The translations under genes and the position numbers were made by a program. Positions 17,622 through 25,836 of a stretch of DNA of 64,000 nucleotides are shown piece by piece. Below the pieces are notes generated by a model. That model did not search any database. It saw only the letters and a list, made by a program, of their open reading frames with translations, and had not been told where the DNA came from. The stretch covers positions 1-64,000 of the forward strand of contig UQCM01000008.1 of assembly GCA_900539525.1 (NCBI GenBank), written 5' to 3'. Source of the DNA: an uncultured Blautia sp. GTDB taxonomy: Bacteria > Bacillota > Clostridia > Lachnospirales > Lachnospiraceae. Each line of letters begins with the position of its first letter. Position 1 is the stretch's first letter.

Positions 17622-17650
17622 ATTATATATTATTTTTACTGTTATTGCAA
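17622..17650 (-). promoter_or_regulatory. Candidate serpin promoter
   Basis: Minus-strand TTGCAA (17645-17650), 17-base spacer, TATAAT (17622-17627). It lies about 85 bases upstream of the chosen start and just downstream of a repeat element. Confidence 0.7.
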
Positions 17651-17678
17651 TACATTATCATGATTATTTTTTAATAAT

Positions 17679-17865
17679 ATGAGTCAAGGGACAAATGGAC
17701 ATAAAAATACATGCTAGCATGTATTTTTATGTCTATGGATCCCGCAAAACATGAGCAAGTAGCCATTTTTCGAAGAAAAATGAGCGGATTGCGAATGTTT
17801 TCGTCGATTTTGAGAGTGCGAAGCACGGAAAAATCGACGTAAGGCTCATTTGTCGGGCAACTCAT
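17679..17865. repeat. 187-bp MITE-like element, copy 1
   Basis: A 187-bp element bounded by imperfect inverted ends (ATGAGTCAAGGGACAAAT and the complement of ATTTGTCGGGCAACTCAT). It holds a perfect 36-bp palindrome centred at 17715/17716. A second copy, differing at only a few positions, is at 39303-39488, and a relic of its middle lies at 26854-26905. Short open frames across both copies look like by-products, not genes. No transposase is present. Confidence 0.8.
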
Positions 17866-17904
17866 AATATAGATTTTGGTAATTGATCAGAGTCATGTAT
17901 ATTT

Positions 17905-17940
17905 AAAAAACAGACCCTGCATTTTCCTGCCAGGGTCTGC
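17905..17940 (-). terminator. Intrinsic terminator after nrdD
   Basis: Arms CAGACCCT (17911-17918) and AGGGTCTG (17932-17939); on the minus strand a TTTTTT run follows. It lies 12 bases after the nrdD stop. Confidence 0.88.
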
Positions 17941-17951
17941 TCTTGGTCTTT

Positions 17952-20084
17952 TTACATTGATTTTCTTTCTGCGATCTCTGCCATCTTCGCATCATTGAGT
18001 CGTGTGTCTCCATGGACACGGCTATAGGAGAGATATCCGTTCATACGGTCGATCTTCGTCAGATTTCTGGATCCGCACTTCGGGCACACATCCATCTCCA
18101 GCTCCTGATGTCCGCAGTCATCGCAGTATGCCAGCGACAGATTCACGCCCTCGTAATAGCCCAGATCCATCGCCCTGCGGATCAGGCTCTTGATCGCCTC
18201 GATATTGTAGCTGATCGGGTAGCGTACATACTGGATCTTGCCGCCATTGCACAGCTCCCAGAAGCGTCCTTCCAGATCCTGCTTTTCAATCGGCGTAATA
18301 TCCTCTGTCACATGACAGTGGAAGCTGTTGCTTACATACGGTCTGTCAGACACATTTTCTACAATGCCGTACATCTTCCGGAACTGCTCCACCTGCAGCC
18401 CGCAAAGACTCTCTGCCGGAGTTCCGTAAATCGCATACAGCCATCCGTCCTCCTCTTTGAACCGGGCTACCTTTTTATTGATATACTCCAGAACCTCCAG
18501 GGCAAATTCTCCGTCCTCCACAATAGATTTGCCATTGTAGAGCTCCTGAAGCTCATTCAATGCTGTGATGCCAAAGGAAGAAGTCATGGGCTTTAAGATC
18601 GGCTTAATGCGGTCATGCGGATTTAAGTGTCCGCCATAGAATCCTCCCTCACAGTATCCCAGCGGATTGGTTGAGGCTCTCATATTCCCCAGATACTCAT
18701 AAGTACGGATATGCAGATTCCGGATCATCTCCAGGTAGTAATCCAGCACCTCATAAAAATCTCTGCTCTCGGAACGGGACTTTGCCAGGATCATCGGAAG
18801 ATGCAGACTCACCGCACCCACATTGAAACGGCCCACAAATACAGGCTTGTCATCCTTATCTGCCGGGTACATGCCGCCCCTCTCATACCATGGGCTTAAG
18901 AACGCACGGCAGCCCATGGGACTGATCACCTTTCCGTACTGCTTGTACATGCTGGAAATATAGCCCTTTCCGGACATGGACAGCCAGTCAGGATACATCG
19001 TCTTCGCCGAGCACTGGATGCCCGCCTCAAAAACATCCTCACATTCCTTTCCCTCTCCGTGGATATTTTCATCATAGAGAAATACGATCTTCGGAAACAG
19101 TACCGGCTTGCGGTTGCCCGGCTTTCCCTGTCCCTGCCTGTGCACATCCAGCAGGGAAATGCTCGCCATCTTCTCAAACCGCTCTCTTCCAAGGCCGATC
19201 GTAACCGTCACGAACGGATAATCCCCGCGGGAAGATCCCACAGTGTTCAGCTTATACTCGATTCCCTGCCATCCCTGTTCAAAGTCTCTCTTTACCTTGT
19301 CCATGGCGTACGTTTCCGCTTTCTCTGCATATCCGCTCCAGGACGGATCCCCGTATTTCAGGAACTCTTCCACATACTTTTTGTAGCTCTTCTCCGCATA
19401 CGGCGCCAGAACCTTATCCACCTCCGGCACGGTAAAGCCGCCATACTGCTGTGCCGCCGTACTCAGGATGATATCACCCATCACATCGAAAGCCGTATCC
19501 AGTGTCTTGGGCTCATTGTACCACACATTTCCCATCTCAAATCCGTCTTTGAGCACGGTTGCCACATCGAACAGACAGCAGTTCATAGTATCCAGCCTTG
19601 CCGACTGGTCATGGATATAGATATAGCCATCCTTGCATGCCTGCAGCTCATCCCTCGTCATAAAGAACTTCCGGTACAGCTCCTTGTTCAGCTCGTTGAA
19701 GATCAGGCTCCGCTTGGTTGCCACAAGGGCACTGTCCGTGTTTGCATTACTCTTATCTCCGATATAACGGATCGACTGGCTCTTGGTATATACATCATCC
19801 ATCATATGGATAAAATCCAGCTTATAGTTCCGGTAATCACGGTAGCTCTTTGCCACCGCCGGATTTACCTTCTCCAGTGCACCTTCCACAATATTGTGCA
19901 TCTCCTGGATCGTGATGCCCTCCTTCTTCAGAGATTCCGCCTTTTCCCTGGCAAACTTACACAGAAATTCAATCTCTTCCTCTGTAAACTTATAGAGAAT
20001 ACGCGCAGCTGACTTATTCACCGCTGCGATAATCTTATCCACATTGAAGTCTTCCCTGGTTCCGTCTTTCTTGATCACATACAT
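17952..20084 (-). CDS. nrdD: Anaerobic ribonucleoside-triphosphate reductase
   Basis: 710-residue class III reductase that makes dNTPs without oxygen, using a glycyl radical and formate as reductant. An ATP-cone (about 1-90; KKDGTREDFNVDKIIAAV) gives allosteric control. The C-terminal four-cysteine zinc site is CDDC...CPKC, followed by RMNGYLS with the radical glycine. The start has AGTAAGGAGGACATGAGATAG upstream. The activase gene nrdG, usually next door, is not in this window: a terminator and a repeat element follow. Two NrdR-like boxes precede the gene. Confidence 0.95.
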   Translation of the reverse strand: MYVIKKDGTREDFNVDKIIAAVNKSAARILYKFTEEEIEFLCKFAREKAESLKKEGITIQEMHNIVEGALEKVNPAVAKSYRDYRNYKLDFIHMMDDVYTKSQSIRYIGDKSNANTDSALVATKRSLIFNELNKELYRKFFMTRDELQACKDGYIYIHDQSARLDTMNCCLFDVATVLKDGFEMGNVWYNEPKTLDTAFDVMGDIILSTAAQQYGGFTVPEVDKVLAPYAEKSYKKYVEEFLKYGDPSWSGYAEKAETYAMDKVKRDFEQGWQGIEYKLNTVGSSRGDYPFVTVTIGLGRERFEKMASISLLDVHRQGQGKPGNRKPVLFPKIVFLYDENIHGEGKECEDVFEAGIQCSAKTMYPDWLSMSGKGYISSMYKQYGKVISPMGCRAFLSPWYERGGMYPADKDDKPVFVGRFNVGAVSLHLPMILAKSRSESRDFYEVLDYYLEMIRNLHIRTYEYLGNMRASTNPLGYCEGGFYGGHLNPHDRIKPILKPMTSSFGITALNELQELYNGKSIVEDGEFALEVLEYINKKVARFKEEDGWLYAIYGTPAESLCGLQVEQFRKMYGIVENVSDRPYVSNSFHCHVTEDITPIEKQDLEGRFWELCNGGKIQYVRYPISYNIEAIKSLIRRAMDLGYYEGVNLSLAYCDDCGHQELEMDVCPKCGSRNLTKIDRMNGYLSYSRVHGDTRLNDAKMAEIAERKSM

Positions 20085-20100
20085 CTATCTCATGTCCTCC

Positions 20101-20157
20101 TTACTATATTTAGTGCTATATTCAAATTAATTTATCTTTTGTCACTAGATGTTGTTT
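20101..20157 (-). promoter_or_regulatory. Two candidate NrdR boxes upstream of nrdD
   Basis: The minus-strand 16-mer GCACTAAATATAGTAA (20101-20116) matches the NrdR consensus ACACwAwATaTwGTGT closely. A weaker match, AAACAACATCTAGTGA, is at 20142-20157. Their 41-base offset is about four helical turns, so both would face the same side of the DNA. NrdR is known to repress ribonucleotide reductase genes when dATP/ATP is high. Confidence 0.55.
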
Positions 20158-20177
20158 TACAAGTATATAACAAAACC

Positions 20178-21638
20178 CTACATTCGTAAAGAGGAAATAT
20201 TTTTTTTATCAAGAATCTCTTTTAGGATCTTATTTACCGCTCCCGGATCCGCTTTTCCCTTCATGGCTTTCATGGTCTGTCCGACCAGGAAACCGATGGC
20301 CTTCTGCCTGCCGCCTTTGTAATCGGCTACGGACTGAGGATTCGCGGCCACGATCTCTTCGATCACCGTGCGCAGAGCCCCTTCATCATTCACCGTCTTC
20401 AGGCTGTTCTCTTCCACGTATTTTTCCGGATCGATATCCTTATCAAAGATGATCTCAAAGACCTCCTTGGCTACCGTGCCATTGATCGTCCCGGCATCGG
20501 CCAGGTCCACAAGTTTCGCCAGGTTTTCCGGAGAAAACCGGATATCGGACGGATCCATTCCCTTCTCTTTTAAAATCCGCATGGTCTCACCCATCAGCCA
20601 GTTGGAAACCTTCTTTGGTTTTCCGCAGATACCGGACGCCGCCTCAAATATATCTGCCATCCGCTTCGAGGAAGTCAGGATTCCCGCATCATAGTCAGGA
20701 ATGCCATATTCTTTCTTATATCTTTCCAGCTTCTCATCCCGCATCTCCGGCTGCCTGTCACGGATCTTCTGCAGCCATTCGTCACTGATGATCACCGGCA
20801 CCAGGTCAGGATCCGGAAAATAACGGTAGTCCTGCGCATCCTCCTTGGAACGCATCGCATAGGAAGCTCCCTTTGTATCATCCCAGCGTCTCGTCTCCTG
20901 AATGACCTTCTCACCGGATTCCAGCAGATCGATCTGGCGGTTCCTCTCTCCTTCGATCGCATGGGCGATCGCCCGGAAGGAATTCAGATTCTTCATCTCC
21001 GTTCTTGTTCCAAAGGTTTCGGTTCCCGCCTCGCGCACGGAAAGATTGACATCCGCCCGCATGGAACCCTCCTGCAGCTTGCAGTCAGACGCTCCCAGAT
21101 ACTGGATGATCATACGCAGCTTTTCAAGATAGGCAATGACCTCCTCTGCACTCCTCATATCCGGCTCCGACACGATCTCGATCAGCGGCACACCGCTGCG
21201 GTTGAAGTCTACCAGCGAGCAGTCCCCCCACTCATCATGCACCAGCTTTCCTGCATCCTCCTCCATATGGATCTCATGGATTCCGATGGTCTTCTTTCCC
21301 GCCTCCGTCTCAATCTCAATGCCGCCATCGTGACAGATGGGAAGATAGAGCTGGGAAATCTGATAGTTCTGGGGATTATCCGGATAGAAATAATTCTTCC
21401 GGTCAAACTTACAGTACTGATGGATCTGACAGTTCGTGGCAAGCCCTACTGCCAGGGCATACTCTACCACCTGCTTATTCATTACCGGCAGAGATCCCGG
21501 CATACCCGTACATACCGGACAGGTATGGGTATTCGGTGCCCCGCCGAACGCAGTGGAACAGGAACAGAAAATCTTTGTCTTTGTCGCAAGCTCTACATGG
21601 ACCTCCAGTCCGATGACGGTTTCATACTGTTTACTCAT
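20178..21638 (-). CDS. gatB: Asp/Glu-tRNA amidotransferase subunit B
   Basis: 486 residues; the kinase/tRNA-binding subunit of GatCAB, which amidates Asp-tRNA(Asn) and/or Glu-tRNA(Gln). The GatB signature VDFNRSGVPLIEIVSEPD is present, as are the zinc-site cysteines near the N-terminus (FCSCSTAFGG, THTCPVC) and the C-terminal YqeY-like tRNA-binding tail. It begins one base after the gatA stop. Third subunit gene of the aspS-gatC-gatA-gatB operon. Confidence 0.96.
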   Translation of the reverse strand: MSKQYETVIGLEVHVELATKTKIFCSCSTAFGGAPNTHTCPVCTGMPGSLPVMNKQVVEYALAVGLATNCQIHQYCKFDRKNYFYPDNPQNYQISQLYLPICHDGGIEIETEAGKKTIGIHEIHMEEDAGKLVHDEWGDCSLVDFNRSGVPLIEIVSEPDMRSAEEVIAYLEKLRMIIQYLGASDCKLQEGSMRADVNLSVREAGTETFGTRTEMKNLNSFRAIAHAIEGERNRQIDLLESGEKVIQETRRWDDTKGASYAMRSKEDAQDYRYFPDPDLVPVIISDEWLQKIRDRQPEMRDEKLERYKKEYGIPDYDAGILTSSKRMADIFEAASGICGKPKKVSNWLMGETMRILKEKGMDPSDIRFSPENLAKLVDLADAGTINGTVAKEVFEIIFDKDIDPEKYVEENSLKTVNDEGALRTVIEEIVAANPQSVADYKGGRQKAIGFLVGQTMKAMKGKADPGAVNKILKEILDKKNISSLRM

Positions 21639-21639
21639 C

Positions 21640-23151
21640 TTATTTTCCGCTCCCTTCTGTCATAGTTTCCGGTGACCCGGGTGTTCTCTGCAGCCATCCG
21701 GGCATCCGGAACCTTTCTTTTCTTGCACTTTCATACCCGTATGCCGCACGGATCACATTCTTCTCTTTAAAGCAGTCTCCGATGATCTGAAGTCCGATGG
21801 GCAGTCCCTTTGCATCCTTTCCACAGGGAACCGTCATGCCGGGCAGACCTGCCAGATTTACAGAAATGGTGTAAATATCTCCCAGATACATCTTCAGAGG
21901 ATCACTTAAGGATTCGCCAAGCTTCGGAGCCGTAGTCGGTGCCGCCGGCCCCAGAATTACATCGTATTTTTCAAATGCAGCATCAAAGGCCTTTTTGATC
22001 AGCGCCTTTGTGCGGAGCGCTTTCAGATAATATGCGTCATAATAGCCGGAGCTTAACACAAAGGAGCCCAGCATGATCCGGCGCTTTACCTCGGGTCCGA
22101 AGCCTTCCGACCGGGTCTTCTTGTACATGTTGTGAAGTCCTGCATACTCATCTGTCCGGTATCCGTATTTGACCCCGTCAAACCGGGCCAGGTTCGAGCT
22201 GGCCTCTGCAGCGGCGATCACATAATAAGCCGGAATCGCATACTCTACCAGACTCAGGTCAAACTCCTCAACCACTGCCCCCTTCTCTTCCAGAACCTTT
22301 GCCGCCTGAAGGATGGCCGACTTCACTTCACTGTCCAGTCCTTCCCCCAGATAATCCCGGGGGATGCCGATCCGCATGCCCTTTACATCATCCACCAGTG
22401 CTGAAGTGAAATCACATTCCTCCCGCTTCAGAGAAGTACTGTCCTTTCTGTCATAAGAAGCGATCACTTCCAGAATCGCCGCACAGTCACTCACATCCCT
22501 CGCCACAGGCCCGATCTGATCCAGAGAAGAACCGTAGGCGATCAGACCATATCTCGAAACAGTACCGTAGGTAGGCTTGATTCCCGTCACACCGCAGAAG
22601 GAGCTGGGCTGGCGGATGGATCCTCCCGTATCAGATCCCAGTGCATAGAAGCACTCCCCGGCTGCCACAGCCGCACAGGAGCCACCGGAGGACCCTCCCG
22701 GCACATGCTCCGTATTCCATGGATTTCTCGTCACACCGAACGCAGACGTTTCGGTGGTGCTTCCCATGGCAAATTCATCCATATTCGTCTTTCCCAGGAT
22801 CACCGCACCTGCCTGCCTGAGATTGCACACCGCCTCTGCCGTGTAGGTGGGTACAAAATTGCTCAGAATCTTTGAACTGCAGGTGGTAAGCATCCCCTCC
22901 GTGCACATGTTATCCTTGATGGCCACCGGCACACCTGCCAGCGGTCCTGTCAGAGTACCGTCGTCGATCAGGCGCTGCACGGTTTCCGCCTGCTTCAGAG
23001 CTCCTGCCTCGTCTACCGTCACGAATGCATGAATCAACCCCTCTGCTGCCCGGATCTGTTCCAGGGAGGCTTTTGTGGCTTCCTCCACCCCGATCTCTTT
23101 CGCTTTGATCTTTTTTCCCAGCTCTAATGCTGTTAAATCCAGTATCCTCAC
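21640..23151 (-). CDS. gatA: Asp/Glu-tRNA amidotransferase subunit A
   Basis: 503-residue amidase-signature enzyme that releases ammonia from glutamine and passes it to GatB. The catalytic Ser-cisSer-Lys triad is recognisable: Lys in VPVAIKDN, Ser in GGSSGGSCAAVAAG, and Ser in GSDTGGSIRQPSSFCG. The start codon is GTG at 23151, placed by AGGAGGAGCC just upstream. It is 11 bases from gatC. Confidence 0.96.
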   Translation of the reverse strand: MRILDLTALELGKKIKAKEIGVEEATKASLEQIRAAEGLIHAFVTVDEAGALKQAETVQRLIDDGTLTGPLAGVPVAIKDNMCTEGMLTTCSSKILSNFVPTYTAEAVCNLRQAGAVILGKTNMDEFAMGSTTETSAFGVTRNPWNTEHVPGGSSGGSCAAVAAGECFYALGSDTGGSIRQPSSFCGVTGIKPTYGTVSRYGLIAYGSSLDQIGPVARDVSDCAAILEVIASYDRKDSTSLKREECDFTSALVDDVKGMRIGIPRDYLGEGLDSEVKSAILQAAKVLEEKGAVVEEFDLSLVEYAIPAYYVIAAAEASSNLARFDGVKYGYRTDEYAGLHNMYKKTRSEGFGPEVKRRIMLGSFVLSSGYYDAYYLKALRTKALIKKAFDAAFEKYDVILGPAAPTTAPKLGESLSDPLKMYLGDIYTISVNLAGLPGMTVPCGKDAKGLPIGLQIIGDCFKEKNVIRAAYGYESARKERFRMPGWLQRTPGSPETMTEGSGK

Positions 23152-23162
23152 GGCTCCTCCTC

Positions 23163-23456
23163 CTATTCTACGGTAATGGGAACCACATAGGCTCCATCCT
23201 TCTGATCCGGTGCGTTTTTCAGCATGTTCTCCCTGTCATCACCGTTTACGACCACATCCTCCCGGAAGACATTGTTTACCGGAAAGACGAATGACATAGG
23301 CTCAACACCTGATGTATCCAGTTCGTTTAATTTATCGATATAGTCCAGCATGCGTCCCATATCCTTTTTGGCTTCTTCTTTTTCCTCATCGGAAAGTTCC
23401 AGTTTTGCCAGAATTCCCACATATTCGATGGTCTCATCTGAAATGATACTTGCCAT
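23163..23456 (-). CDS. gatC: Asp/Glu-tRNA amidotransferase subunit C
   Basis: 97-residue small subunit that clamps GatA to GatB. The family pattern is clear: ISDETIEYVGILAKLEL, DMGRMLDYIDKLNELDT, then VEPMSFVFPV and the conserved LREDVV-like segment (FREDVVVNGDD). The ribosome-binding site is AGGAGGTAGCAGA. It sits between aspS and gatA. Confidence 0.93.
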   Translation of the reverse strand: MASIISDETIEYVGILAKLELSDEEKEEAKKDMGRMLDYIDKLNELDTSGVEPMSFVFPVNNVFREDVVVNGDDRENMLKNAPDQKDGAYVVPITVE

Positions 23457-23470
23457 TCTGCTACCTCCTG

Positions 23471-25222
23471 TCAGTCTCTGATCTTAATATGTACCTCTCT
23501 CAACTGCTGCTCTGTCACTGCGCCCGGCGCACCGCACATCAGATCCTGTGCACTTCCGCTCATAGGAAAGGCGATGACTTCACGGATATTCTCCTCTTCA
23601 CACAGAAGCATGATCATACGGTCGATGCCCGGTGCCATTCCAGCGTGTGGCGGTGCACCGAACTGAAACGCATTGTACAGGGCTCCGAATTTTGCTTTCA
23701 ACACTTCCTCATCGTAGCCTGCGATCTCAAACGCCTTGATCATGATCTGAACATCATGATTCCGCACCGCTCCGGAGGACAGCTCAATTCCGTTACATAC
23801 AATATCATACTGATACGCCAGAATGTCAAGCGGATCCTGTGTATTCAGTGCCTCCAGACCTCCCTGGGGCATTGAGAACGGATTGTGGGTAAAGCCGATC
23901 TGCTTCGTTTCCTCATCATATTCGTACATCGGGAAATCATTGATGTAGCAGAAGCGATATGCATGCTTCTCGATCAGATCCAGCTTCTCGCCAAGCTCTG
24001 TGCGGATCTGTCCCGCAAAATAATTTGCCCGTGCTTCCTTATCAGCAATAAAGAAAATCGTATCTCCTGCCTGAAGCTGTGCCAGCGCACGCATTTCTGC
24101 TTTCATTTCTTCCGGAATAAACTTGTCGATCGGTCCCTTGTAGGACAGATCCTCCAAGACCTCCAGATATCCCAGGCCGCCCATGCCGATGGACTGTGCA
24201 AATTTCAGGAGCTTTTCGTGGAAGCCCTTGGACATTTCCGCATGTACCTTAATCGCACGCACCGTTTTCTTGTGGAACGGCTTAAAGCTGCATCTCTGGA
24301 AAAATTCTGTCACATCAATGATACGCAGCGGATTTCGCAGATCCGGTTTGTCAGTGCCGAACTCCAGCATGGCCTGCTGATAGCTGATCACAGGATATGG
24401 TGCCTTCGTTACCTCATAACCCTCCGGTGCAAATTTTTCAAAGGTGGCAGTCAGTACCTCCTCGCCCACCGCAAACACATCTTCCTGGGTGGCAAAGCTC
24501 ATCTCAAAATCCAGCTGGTAGAATTCTCCCGGCGAACGGTCTGCACGGGCATCCTCATCACGGAAGCAGGGAGCGATCTGGAAGTATCTGTCAAATCCCG
24601 ATACCATCAGCAGCTGCTTGTACTGCTGAGGCGCCTGGGGCAGTGCATAGAACTGTCCCTTGTATTTTCTGGAGGGAACGATATAATCTCTGGCGCCTTC
24701 CGGAGAAGATGCACACAGGATCGGGGTCTGGATCTCCAGGAACCCCATCCCCGTCATTTTCTGCCGCAGAAAGCTGATGATCTGAGAGCGGAGGATGATG
24801 TTCTTCTTCACTTTGCTGTTTCTCAGATCCAGATAGCGGTATTTCAGTCTTACATCCTCCCTGACCTCCTTCGATGTCATGATCTCAAAGGGAACCTGCT
24901 GATATACCTTCCCGAGGATCTCTACCCGGTCCGCAACGAGCTCTACGGTTCCCGTAGGGATTCTGGGGTTGTAGGTCTCCTCATCTCTCTGATCCATTCT
25001 TCCTGACACGGAAACACAGGTCTCTCTTGTGATGCCCTCCAGCATATCGTCATCATGGATGACCACCTGAAGCTCCCCGTACATATCACGGAGATCAACA
25101 AACTTGATCCCGCCGTGATCACGGATATTTTCCACCCATCCGGCTACCTTTATTTCCTTTCCGATATCGCTCTCACTGATCTGGTCAAATGTCACATCTC
25201 TGTAAATGCTTTTCTTTGTCAT
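23471..25222 (-). CDS. aspS: Aspartyl-tRNA synthetase, probably non-discriminating
   Basis: 583-residue bacterial-type class II synthetase with N-terminal OB anticodon-binding domain (1-105), catalytic domain split by a GAD insert (about 280-410), and class II motif 2 (FRDEDARADRSPGEFYQLD) and motif 3 (GMAPGIDRMIMLL). His36 in NIRDHGGIKF is the residue type reported in enzymes that charge both tRNA(Asp) and tRNA(Asn); discriminating enzymes usually have Leu. Co-operonic gatCAB supports this. The start at 25222 has AGGAAAGAAAG upstream. Expression is under a T-box leader. Confidence 0.95.
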   Translation of the reverse strand: MTKKSIYRDVTFDQISESDIGKEIKVAGWVENIRDHGGIKFVDLRDMYGELQVVIHDDDMLEGITRETCVSVSGRMDQRDEETYNPRIPTGTVELVADRVEILGKVYQQVPFEIMTSKEVREDVRLKYRYLDLRNSKVKKNIILRSQIISFLRQKMTGMGFLEIQTPILCASSPEGARDYIVPSRKYKGQFYALPQAPQQYKQLLMVSGFDRYFQIAPCFRDEDARADRSPGEFYQLDFEMSFATQEDVFAVGEEVLTATFEKFAPEGYEVTKAPYPVISYQQAMLEFGTDKPDLRNPLRIIDVTEFFQRCSFKPFHKKTVRAIKVHAEMSKGFHEKLLKFAQSIGMGGLGYLEVLEDLSYKGPIDKFIPEEMKAEMRALAQLQAGDTIFFIADKEARANYFAGQIRTELGEKLDLIEKHAYRFCYINDFPMYEYDEETKQIGFTHNPFSMPQGGLEALNTQDPLDILAYQYDIVCNGIELSSGAVRNHDVQIMIKAFEIAGYDEEVLKAKFGALYNAFQFGAPPHAGMAPGIDRMIMLLCEEENIREVIAFPMSGSAQDLMCGAPGAVTEQQLREVHIKIRD

Positions 25223-25245
25223 CTTTCTTTCCTCACTTTCCATGG

Positions 25246-25312
25246 AAATAAAAATACCGCAGGGGTGCGAAAATGGCGGTGCATTCCTGCACCCTTCCCC
25301 GCACCCTTGCGG
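25246..25312 (-). terminator. Second terminator-like hairpin in the aspS leader
   Basis: Outer arms at 25257-25269 and 25300-25312 (CCGCA-GGG-TGCG type), an inner stem GGTGCA/TGCACC, and a T-rich tail (TATTTTTATTT on the minus strand) lie 24 bases before the aspS start. It is a strong terminator by eye, downstream of and separate from the T-box terminator. Confidence 0.7.
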
Positions 25313-25381
25313 CAGTCTGTCTGATTCCGGAACAATTTCCTTACATGAAAGGATCTCTTCTGGAAAACTTTTCTGTAACGT

Positions 25382-25641
25382 AAAAAGCCCCGGAATATTT
25401 CTATTCCGGGACGGATATTATCATAATCCGCGGTACCACCCGCATTGCAAGCGCATAAACGCTTACCACTCGATACGCTTAACGCGCGTTCACGTACTGA
25501 CCTACTCTTCCTTCAGCCCGTCGGCTCCGGAGTGTTCCCTGTCTGCTCCTTCCCTTCAACAGCGCTCTCAGTCGGTGACGCCGTATTCCTGTCAAGTTCC
25601 AAAGCAAGAGTCTCCTTCTCTGCCTTTCTTTTATGCAAAGT
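25382..25641 (-). promoter_or_regulatory. T-box leader of the aspS operon
   Basis: On the minus strand the T-box core TGGTACCGCGG (25428-25438) is followed by a CGGAT...ATCCG stem and GTCCCGG, the classic antiterminator, then by a terminator with arms CCCGGAATA/TATTCCGGG (25389-25410) and TTTTT (25382-25386). Known T-boxes sense uncharged tRNA through this core and a specifier codon in Stem I. The upstream part, about 200 bases, is structured, but I could not place the specifier with confidence; GAC codons occur in CACCGACTGAGAG. Confidence 0.88.
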
Positions 25642-25670
25642 ATCTTAGCACATTTGCTTTTTGATTGCAA
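25642..25670 (-). promoter_or_regulatory. Candidate aspS operon promoter
   Basis: Minus-strand TTGCAA (25665-25670), 17-base spacer, TAAGAT (25642-25647), giving a leader of about 410 bases. Confidence 0.65.
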
Positions 25671-25696
25671 GAGATTTTTATTTCTTAAAAATCCTT

Positions 25697-25725
25697 TTGC
25701 CAAGAGCGGCCTTCAATGCTATACT
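25697..25725 (+). promoter_or_regulatory. Candidate asnA promoter
   Basis: TTGCCA (25697-25702), 17-base spacer, TATACT (25720-25725), back to back with the aspS promoter. Confidence 0.62.
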
Positions 25726-25778
25726 ATTTCACAGAGATTCTAAAGCCGTCTGCCATTTGCAGGCAGTACAGGCATCAC

Positions 25779-25806
25779 GGGGCAAATGCTTTTGGCCCCG
25801 ACATCA
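25779..25806. repeat. GGGGCAAATGC hairpin repeat, copy 2
   Basis: GGGGCAAATGCTTTTGGCCCC followed by GACATC, in the asnA leader. It differs from the copy at 9223 by one base in the stem. Confidence 0.6.
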
Positions 25807-25836
25807 TTTTTATGATAGAAGTAAAGGAGTATCATT

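Noticed and set aside
17671..17865. Two similar predicted small proteins (here and at 39216-39488) sharing PTNEPYVDFSVLRTLKI
   Set aside because: Both lie wholly in copies of the 187-bp palindromic element, lack a ribosome-binding site, and their differences change amino acids freely.
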